From: Planctomycetota bacterium
GTDB lineage: Bacteria > Planctomycetota > UBA1135 > UBA2386
Length of the DNA: 64,000 nt
Assembly (NCBI GenBank): GCA_016235155.1
Contig: JACRLW010000026.1
Coordinates: forward strand, 15,771-79,770
Direction: 5' to 3'
A program made the position numbers and the translations under genes. Shown here piece by piece: positions 52,346-57,986 of this stretch (position 1 is the first letter of the stretch; each line of letters opens with the position of its first letter). Under the pieces are notes generated by a model. It did not search any database, was not told the DNA's origin, and was given only the letters and a program-made list of their open reading frames with translations.

Positions 52346-53286
52346 GCGACCCTCTTGCTGCCCCAGCGGAGCTTCGCGCTGCGCGCGCGCGGATTGCGCG
52401 CGCACTCGTCGCCGGCTGCGACGATCGGCTTCTTCACCGAGACCTCGGCGTGCGCCTTGAAGAACCGCTTGAGCACGCGGTCCTCGAGCGAGTGGAACGC
52501 GATCGCGGCGAGTCGCCCGCCGGGCGCGAGCGATCGCCAGAGCTCCGGCAACCCGCGCTCGAGTTCGCCGAGTTCGTCGTTCACGGCGATCCGGATCGCC
52601 TGGAACGTGCGGGTCGCCGCGTGCACGCGACCATGCCGCGCGGACGGCGGGATCGCCCTCATCACGACGTCGACGAGCTCGAGGGTCCTCGTGATCGGAC
52701 GCCGCCCCCGCGCTTCGACGATCGCGCGCGCGATGCGTCCGGCGAATCGCTCCTCGCCGTAGTCGCCGAGCACGCGTTCGAGTTCGACGGTGGACACGCC
52801 ACGGAGCCATGCCGCTGCGTCGCGCGAAGCGCGCGACGCATCCATGCGCATGTCGAGAGGACCGTCCCTCATGAACGAGAACCCGCGGAGAGGCGAATCG
52901 AGCTGGAGTGAACTGACGCCGAGGTCGACGAAGGCCCGGTCGCACGAAGCGATCCCGAGGTCGGAGAGAGCGTGCTCGACGTCGGAGTAGGGCAAGTTGC
53001 GGAGAACGAACCGTGCGCCGCCTTCGGTCCGCGCGACGGTGAGCGCGCGCTCGGCGAACGGCAGGATCTCCGCGTCACGATCGAGACCGACGACGAGACC
53101 GTCCGGACCCAACGCGCGCGCGAACGCTGCCGCGTGTCCACCTGCTCCCACCGTGCCGTCGACGAGCGTCATGCCCGCTCGCAGATCCATCGCGTTCAGG
53201 CACTCGGGCAGCAGCACCGGCTCGTGGACCCTGACCGGTCCATGCGCGTCGTCTGCCCTGGTTGCTCGCGGATCTGCGTCGTTCAC
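52342..53286 (-). CDS. rsmH: 16S rRNA m4C1402 methyltransferase RsmH
   Basis: 314 residues. HEPVLLPECLNAM opens the family. The SAM site is LVDGTVGAGGHAAAFARAL and VGLDRDAEIL. FVDLGVSSLQLDSPLRGFSF, GPLDMRMD and THATRT-like HAATRTFQAIRIAVNDELGE are RsmH signatures, and AIAFHSLEDRVLKRFF closes it. It makes N4-methylcytidine 1402 in 16S rRNA. It lies 74 bases after mraZ. Confidence 0.97.
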   Translation of the reverse strand: MNDADPRATRADDAHGPVRVHEPVLLPECLNAMDLRAGMTLVDGTVGAGGHAAAFARALGPDGLVVGLDRDAEILPFAERALTVARTEGGARFVLRNLPYSDVEHALSDLGIASCDRAFVDLGVSSLQLDSPLRGFSFMRDGPLDMRMDASRASRDAAAWLRGVSTVELERVLGDYGEERFAGRIARAIVEARGRRPITRTLELVDVVMRAIPPSARHGRVHAATRTFQAIRIAVNDELGELERGLPELWRSLAPGGRLAAIAFHSLEDRVLKRFFKAHAEVSVKKPIVAAGDECARNPRARSAKLRWGSKRVA

Positions 53287-53360
53287 GACCCCCTCCTCGC
53301 ATCAACCGCCCGTCGTGCGAGAAGAGGAGCTCGTCGGATGACCGACACGGCGGTAGGTCC

Positions 53361-53819
53361 TCAGCCTGCCGCCGACCCGACCGTGTTGTTCTGGAGAGAG
53401 CGCGGGTCGATCGGTTTCGTCGCGTCGCGCCAAGCCGTGGCCGACCACAGCTCGATCACGTCGCCGTTGCCGACAACGACCACCTCCCGGCTGGTCCCGA
53501 GCTGCAGGAAGTTCCGCAGCACCTCGGGAACCAGGATGCGGCCCGACTTGTCGAGCGCGCAGGATTCGGCGTAGCCGAGGACGAGTCGCCTCTGCCAACG
53601 CCGCCGGGGTGCCTGATCGAGGAGGTCACCTTCGAGCTGGGACGAGAGCGCTTCGAACTTCCGCTTGTCGACGAGCCACAGGCACCCGTCGGGACTCGCG
53701 GTGAGCACGAACTCGGCCTCAGGATCTCCGATCGCATCCAGCAGGCGCTTCGGAACGATCAACCTCGCCTTCTCGTCGAGGCTGTGGACCGAGGCTCCGC
53801 AATACGCTGGACCGGACAT
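53361..53819 (-). CDS. mraZ: Transcriptional regulator MraZ
   Basis: 152 residues with two AbrB-like half-domains. The first has SLDEKARLIVPKRLLDAIG and the second ALDKSGRILVPEVLRNFLQLG; the DxxxR motif of each half (DEKAR, DKSGR) is present. MraZ forms a ring and represses its own dcw promoter through direct repeats. It is the first gene of the cluster; upstream are a TTGACG/TAAGGT promoter and several GTGGG boxes. Confidence 0.97.
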   Translation of the reverse strand: MSGPAYCGASVHSLDEKARLIVPKRLLDAIGDPEAEFVLTASPDGCLWLVDKRKFEALSSQLEGDLLDQAPRRRWQRRLVLGYAESCALDKSGRILVPEVLRNFLQLGTSREVVVVGNGDVIELWSATAWRDATKPIDPRSLQNNTVGSAAG

Positions 53820-53876
53820 GCTGCTGCAGGCTCTCGCCCTGGCTCGGAGCGGTGCGCCTCGCTCAGGACAAAATCC

Positions 53877-53904
53877 ACCTTACTCTCCCGTCTCCCCACG
53901 TCAA
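53877..53904 (-). promoter_or_regulatory. Putative dcw-cluster promoter upstream of mraZ
   Basis: On the minus strand TTGACG (53904-53899), a 16-base spacer and TAAGGT (53882-53877) form a sigma-70-type promoter with a good -35 and a weaker -10. The spacer contains a GTGGGG box. Transcription would start near 53870, giving a 50-base leader before the mraZ ATG. Confidence 0.5.
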
Positions 53905-53936
53905 GCGCGAGAAAAGCGGCGAATCTCGGAGCGAGA

Positions 53937-53980
53937 CCCACTTTCCCCCACGTGGACGACCACCCACACCCACATGTGGG
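53937..53980 (-). promoter_or_regulatory. Cluster of GTGGG boxes, probable MraZ operator
   Basis: Read on the mraZ strand, GTGGG occurs at 53973-53969, 53967-53963, 53951-53947 and 53941-53937, and again at 53899-53895 inside the promoter spacer. Two of them are exactly 10 bases apart. CCCACATGTGGG (53969-53980) is a perfect palindrome. E. coli MraZ binds TGGGN repeats about 10 bases apart just upstream of mraZ, so these boxes are a plausible operator. Confidence 0.5.
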
Positions 53981-54071
53981 GAGTTGCCCGATCGGCCACT
54001 ACGGCTCGTGAGGTGAAAGTCGATCGCTGCAGAGACACCTTGGATCGAGGAAGAAATCCCGGATGGATCGC

Positions 54072-54587
54072 TCAACCATCATGGCTCGCCCCCTCCTGCT
54101 CCGCGAGCGCGGCGAGCAGTTCGTCCTTCAACTTTGCCATCCGATCGCCCGCCAGTTCGGGCGCGACGAGCGCGATCCGCGCCGAGCCCGGCACCTTCGG
54201 ATCGAGGACGACCAGGTCGGCAGATTCCTCGGTCTGATTCGCAGCCGGAACCATGCGCAACACGCGCTTGCGCAGCAGGAGCAGCGCGACGAAGTAGCGC
54301 AGTCCACGCGCTTCGTCGCTGTCGTGCTCGCCGAGCCGGTCGAACAACACGCGGAGCGACGCGAGGTCGATCGTCGGAGCGCGGTGCCCGGGCTCCTGCC
54401 GCCGGGCCTTCCAGAAGATCGGCGACTCGCCGGTCTGACTCACGCGACGGTGGAAGCAGGTCGCGCAGAGGTCATGGCGCTCGCAGCTCGGAAGTTCGAG
54501 GACGGCGAAGAACTCGTCGGCCGTCGGCAGGGGGCAGGCCGGTTCGGGACACCGACCTCGTTCACGATGGATCCGCCAGGCTTCCAA
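54072..54587 (-). CDS. Cysteine-rich small protein upstream of mraZ, function unknown
   Basis: A 171-residue protein with a putative zinc site in its first half: RCPEPACPL and SCERHDLCATCF (C-x4-C and C-x5-C-x2-C). A hydrophobic helix follows at about 90-112 (RYFVALLLLRKRVLRM) and then VVLDPKVPGSARIALVAPEL. It begins at TTG 54587; GGAGGT lies 7 bases before, an unusually good Shine-Dalgarno that supports this rare start. It precedes the dcw promoter on the same strand by about 170 bases. No family recognised. Confidence 0.7.
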   Translation of the reverse strand: MEAWRIHRERGRCPEPACPLPTADEFFAVLELPSCERHDLCATCFHRRVSQTGESPIFWKARRQEPGHRAPTIDLASLRVLFDRLGEHDSDEARGLRYFVALLLLRKRVLRMVPAANQTEESADLVVLDPKVPGSARIALVAPELAGDRMAKLKDELLAALAEQEGASHDG

Positions 54588-54602
54588 GTCGTCGACCTCC
54601 GA

Positions 54603-55586
54603 TCAGCGCGCCGGCAGGCGGGCGACCCAGTGTTGCCACGAGACGAGGCTCCCGGGTTCACGCCGACCCGACAAGCGCATCAAGGACGCGCGAGCAGCCG
54701 CGATGGCGCCGTTGTCACGGGCCTCGAGCGCCGCGGCGAGAGCAGAGACGAGCGCCTCGGCGCTGGCGCGATCGCGCTGGTCGCCCAGACCTTCGAGGAT
54801 CGCGATGCGCAGGAACGGGTCGGTCTCGGCCGCGAGCCGGTCGCGAAGACACGCGCCGCCCGCCTCGCCCTGCCGCCCCAGGCCGCGGAGCGCCTCGGCG
54901 CGCACGCCCGGGTCAGGGTCGGCGAGCGACGACACCAACCCCGCGCGTACGCCGTCGTCAGCCGCCATCAGCGCCAACGCGCGCACGCCGGCGCGCCGGC
55001 CCCGCGCGTCGTCGACGGCGAGTACGCGCCGCCACACGCCGACGGCCGGCGGCCCCATCGCGGCGAGCACGCGCGCCCCGATGTCGCGCCGATCGGCCTG
55101 GGTGGCGCGCAAGAGGTCCAGGACGACGCACGGCGCCGCGGCCGAGCCGACCCCGACCAGCGCATCGAATGGCCGGCGCCACGGGACCTCGATCACGAGC
55201 GCCGCGGTCGAGGCCGGAGCAGTGTCGGTCGCGATGAGCAGGTCGCGCACGAGGAGGCGCGCGAGCCAGAACGAAGTGACGGGGTCGGCGATCGCGCGCG
55301 CGCGCACCACGGCGAATCGCTCGTCGTCCTTGGCCCGCCAGGCCCGCTCGGCTTCGCGCAGGGTGTCGAGTTGGGCCCGCGACGGCGGCACCACGGGAAA
55401 CGCGCCGTCCGGCAACGGCGACCCGCTCGCCCCGGGATCGAGGAGTTCGGGCCACAACCCGACCCAGACACGACCGGCCGCGAGGGCGTCGGGACGCTCC
55501 ATGCTCGGTCGCGCATCGCTCGCACACGACGGAACCGCGGCGAGGAGCGCGGTGAACGTCGCGAAGGATCGGATCGAGGACGGCAC
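54603..55586 (-). CDS. HEAT-repeat lipoprotein
   Basis: This 327-residue protein has a likely lipoprotein signal (LLAAVPSC, Cys21). After a linker containing PGASGSPLPDGAFPVVPP, HEAT-like helical repeats run from about residue 145 (GARVLAAMGPPAVGVWRRVL; RRAGVRALALMAADDGVRAG; VRAEALRGLGRQGEAGGACL; FLRIAILEGLGDQRDRASAE). HEAT scaffolds bind partner proteins. The start is GTG 55586, 8 bases after a TATGGT -10 word. The cysteine-rich protein follows after 15 bases. Confidence 0.8.
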   Translation of the reverse strand: MPSSIRSFATFTALLAAVPSCASDARPSMERPDALAAGRVWVGLWPELLDPGASGSPLPDGAFPVVPPSRAQLDTLREAERAWRAKDDERFAVVRARAIADPVTSFWLARLLVRDLLIATDTAPASTAALVIEVPWRRPFDALVGVGSAAAPCVVLDLLRATQADRRDIGARVLAAMGPPAVGVWRRVLAVDDARGRRAGVRALALMAADDGVRAGLVSSLADPDPGVRAEALRGLGRQGEAGGACLRDRLAAETDPFLRIAILEGLGDQRDRASAEALVSALAAALEARDNGAIAAARASLMRLSGRREPGSLVSWQHWVARLPAR

Positions 55587-55594
55587 GGCGCGGC

Positions 55595-55602
55595 ACCATA
55601 GC
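55595..55602 (-). promoter_or_regulatory. Putative -10 element (GCTATGGT) of the HEAT lipoprotein
   Basis: GCTATGGT on the minus strand ends 8 bases before GTG 55586. Same word and spacing class as at 13260. It is divergent from the next promoter element about 50 bases away. Confidence 0.4.
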
Positions 55603-55652
55603 CGCGCACGGACGACGCTGCCACGCGCACGGCGCGCGCGCTCGACGCGCGA

Positions 55653-55660
55653 GCTATCGT
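55653..55660 (+). promoter_or_regulatory. Putative -10 element (GCTATCGT) of the GNAT-like gene
   Basis: GCTATCGT ends 7 bases before ATG 55668 on the plus strand. A transcript would start at or very near the ATG. No -35 is evident in the GC-rich sequence upstream. Confidence 0.42.
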
Positions 55661-55667
55661 CCGCGCG

Positions 55668-56792
55668 ATGCCCGGAGCGAGCGAGATCCGCATCGAGGAG
55701 TGCACCAGCGCTCGCCGGTTCCTCGCCGCGCAAGCCGACTTCTATCGCGACGACCCCCACTGGGTCCCTCCGCTCCACTGGACCGATCGCAAGAAGGTCG
55801 ACGTCCGCCGTCACCCGTTCTTCGCTCACGGCGAGGGGGCGCTCTGGCTCGCTCACCGCGACGGCGAACTGGTCGGTCGCGCCAGCGCCGCGCGCGATTT
55901 CGAGCACGACCGTTTCCACGGCGAGCGGCAAGGCACGTTCGGACACTTCGAAGCGCGGGACGAAGCCTGCGCGCACGCGCTCCTGCGTCACGCGCGGAGT
56001 TGGCTGGTCGCACGGGGCGCGCACGTCATGCGCGGCCCGATCGACTTTTCGACGAACTACCGCTGCGGACTGCTCGTCGCGGGCGATGAGGGCCCTCCGG
56101 TGGTGATGATGCCGCACAACCCGCTGCGCTACGCCACGTGGCTGGAGACCTTCGGGCTGCGGAAGAGCAAGGACCTCCTCGCCCTCGATCTGGTCGCCGA
56201 ACGGCTCGACATGCGCCGCTACGACCGTCTCGTCGAGCGCGTCCTGGAACGGACGCCGGTGCGTCCGCGACGACTCGACCTGCGCCGCTTCGCGAGCGAG
56301 ATCGACCTGGTGTGGCAGCTCTACAACCGGATCTGGGAGCGCAACTGGGGCTTCGTGCCGATGAGTCGCGAGGAGTTCGTCGCGGAAGCCCGCGAGCTGA
56401 AGTCGGTGCTCGTCCCGGACCTGACCGTCATCCTCGAGCGGACGTCGGACGGCCAGCCCGTGGCGTTCGCGATCGGCGTGCCCGACGTCAACGTCGGGAT
56501 CCGTGCGTGCCGCGGCCGCCTGTTCCCGTTCGGCTGGCTCCGACTCCTGCGCGCGATGCGCGGCGTGCATGCGTTCCGGACCATCACGCTCGGAGTCGTC
56601 CCCGAACTGCGCGGCACCGGGATCGACGCCGTCCTCCTCCGCCAACTCATCGCGCAGGGATTGGCGGCGGGCTACACGCGCTGCGAGGCGAGTTGGATCC
56701 TCGAGGACAACGTCGGGATGCTCCGGCCCCTGCTCGCCGCGGGCGGCCGCGAGTACCGCCGCTATCGGGTCTACGAGTCGACGCTTTGCTGA
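55668..56792 (+). CDS. GNAT-like acyltransferase superfamily protein
   Basis: 374 residues. The C-terminal half is GNAT-like: FRTITLGVVPELRGTGIDAV (acetyl-CoA loop with RGTG) and CEASWILEDNVGMLRPLLAAGG. The N-terminal half reads FYRDDPHWVPPLHWTDRKKV, RHPFFAHGEGALWLAHRDGE and RGPIDFSTNYRCGLLVAGDE, a recurring pattern of YghO-like proteins of about 380 residues. The acyl acceptor is unknown. ATG 55668 follows a TATCGT -10 word by 7 bases, and the gene stands alone. Confidence 0.85.
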   Translation: MPGASEIRIEECTSARRFLAAQADFYRDDPHWVPPLHWTDRKKVDVRRHPFFAHGEGALWLAHRDGELVGRASAARDFEHDRFHGERQGTFGHFEARDEACAHALLRHARSWLVARGAHVMRGPIDFSTNYRCGLLVAGDEGPPVVMMPHNPLRYATWLETFGLRKSKDLLALDLVAERLDMRRYDRLVERVLERTPVRPRRLDLRRFASEIDLVWQLYNRIWERNWGFVPMSREEFVAEARELKSVLVPDLTVILERTSDGQPVAFAIGVPDVNVGIRACRGRLFPFGWLRLLRAMRGVHAFRTITLGVVPELRGTGIDAVLLRQLIAQGLAAGYTRCEASWILEDNVGMLRPLLAAGGREYRRYRVYESTLC

Positions 56793-56843
56793 ACCATGCG
56801 TTCGATCCGCGCTTCTCGTTTCGCGCCGGGAACGCCGGTCGCC

Positions 56844-56873
56844 GCCGCGTCACGCCGCGTCACGCCGGATCAC
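56844..56873 (+). repeat. Three tandem 10-base units
   Basis: GCCGCGTCAC occurs twice in tandem (56844-56863) and is followed by GCCGGATCAC (56864-56873), which differs at two bases. It lies 50 bases after the GNAT-like gene. Too short to classify; possibly a protein-binding or slippage-derived repeat. Confidence 0.6.
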
Positions 56874-56913
56874 TCCCCGATCGCCCCGGCACGCCGCGTG
56901 CGAAGCCCGCGCG

Positions 56914-56985
56914 CGGCCGAGCCCCGCTCAGTGTTTCCAGGGATGGAAACGCGTGAGAGAGGCGACCGGATGCGGGGCTCGGCCG
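56914..56985. repeat. Nested inverted repeat between convergent genes
   Basis: CGGCCGAGCCCCGC (56914-56927) and its exact complement GCGGGGCTCGGCCG (56972-56985) form a 14-bp outer stem. Inside, GTTTCC (56933-56938) pairs with GGAAAC (56945-56950) around AGGGAT, and one G-U pair and one more pair extend it. It sits between the 3' ends of two convergent genes. It may end transcription on both strands or be a small structured RNA; no T-run follows on either strand. Confidence 0.65.
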
Positions 56986-57027
56986 ACCTTTCCCCCGCCC
57001 CGAACCAGAAGATCCAGGCGAGAAGAG

Positions 57028-57489
57028 TCACCTGAGGACGACGGGAAAGCGCCCCAGCCGTTCGATGCGAAGCGATCGGGCGCGCTCATAGAGCGGGCCG
57101 GCCTCGGTCTTCCGCCAGGCGATCTCGGCCTCGACCTGTGTGCGCTTCTCCTGCAGCCGCGCCGCGTCGCCGACGTTTGCCGCGATCGCGCGCCCCAGCT
57201 CGTCGAGGAGATTCTCGAGCAGGAAGATCCGGTCGACGTCCACGTCGATCGCACCCTGATCCTGCGTCGCGGCCGGATCGGCCGGCGCTCCCGACGCCGG
57301 CAACGCGCTCGCGGGGTCGCCTTGCTTCGCCGAGTCCAGCGCCGTGTTCTTGGTCGCGGCGTCCCGCGACGCCGCATCACGGCCGCCGCTGGTCGAGTCG
57401 TAGAGGACGTACTCGCGGTCGTAGTAGCCGCCGAGCGAACAGGCGCCGAGCGCCGCGGCGAAGAAGAGCGCGAGGATGGACTTGGTCAT
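57028..57489 (-). CDS. Small lipoprotein
   Basis: A 153-residue protein with a clear lipoprotein signal (ILALFFAAALGAC, Cys17). A Tyr/Asp-rich stretch (YYDREYVLYDSTSGG), an Ala/Asp/Pro linker and a helical coiled-coil-like tail (VDRIFLLENLLDELGRAIA, then RLQEKRTQVEAEIAWRKTE) follow. ATG 57489 gives the proper signal peptide. The GTG at 57567 that overlaps the upstream stop would add 26 residues before it. Third gene of the HEAT-protein operon. Confidence 0.72.
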   Translation of the reverse strand: MTKSILALFFAAALGACSLGGYYDREYVLYDSTSGGRDAASRDAATKNTALDSAKQGDPASALPASGAPADPAATQDQGAIDVDVDRIFLLENLLDELGRAIAANVGDAARLQEKRTQVEAEIAWRKTEAGPLYERARSLRIERLGRFPVVLR

Positions 57490-57563
57490 GGTCACTGCCG
57501 ACGGGCGCGCCATGCTCGCACGGCGAGGCTCGCTCCGGAAGTCCGCGCCGACGACGGTGTCCG

Positions 57564-57986
57564 TCACCTAGCAGCACGCGACGCGAACCGATCGCGCATC
57601 GCCGCGAAGCGCACTGCGGCGAGTCCCTCCGGCAAGCGGCGGAGGCGCCCGGCCGCCGCCGCCGCGTCACCGTTCGCAGCCGAGAGCAATTCGCCCACGA
57701 GTGCTGCATCGCCCGCGGCGACGGCGACCGCGAGCGGTTCGCCGATCCGCTCCCGATCGGCAACCAGTCGACCGGCCCGGACCGTCAGGTCCTGCTTCGG
57801 AAGCCCGGCGCCGCACAGTTCGCGGAGCGCCATCACCTCGTGCACCGTGAGCCCCGATGCCGCCGCCACCTCGCGAGCGAGGGCCGCGTCGGCCTCGATG
57901 CCGAGGAACGCCGAGCGGCCGCGCTGGATCGCGAAGCCGGCGAACACGAGCGCGGCGAGGACCGCGAGGAGCGGCAGGCCCTTCAC
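57564..57986 (-). CDS. Small membrane-anchored helical protein
   Basis: 140 residues: an N-terminal membrane helix or uncleaved signal (about 4-20, LLAVLAALVFAGFAI) and an Ala/Leu/Arg-rich helical body (GLTVHEVMALRELCGAGLPK). The start is GTG 57986, overlapping the stop of the 995-residue HEAT protein (GTGA), so it is translated with it and may be its partner. No family recognised. Confidence 0.7.
   Translation of the reverse strand: MKGLPLLAVLAALVFAGFAIQRGRSAFLGIEADAALAREVAAASGLTVHEVMALRELCGAGLPKQDLTVRAGRLVADRERIGEPLAVAVAAGDAALVGELLSAANGDAAAAAGRLRRLPEGLAAVRFAAMRDRFASRAAR

Noticed and set aside
53969-53980. CCCACATGTGGG palindrome as an operator for an unrelated dimeric repressor
   Set aside because: No such regulator gene is nearby, and its half sites match the GTGGG boxes around it, so MraZ is the simpler reading.
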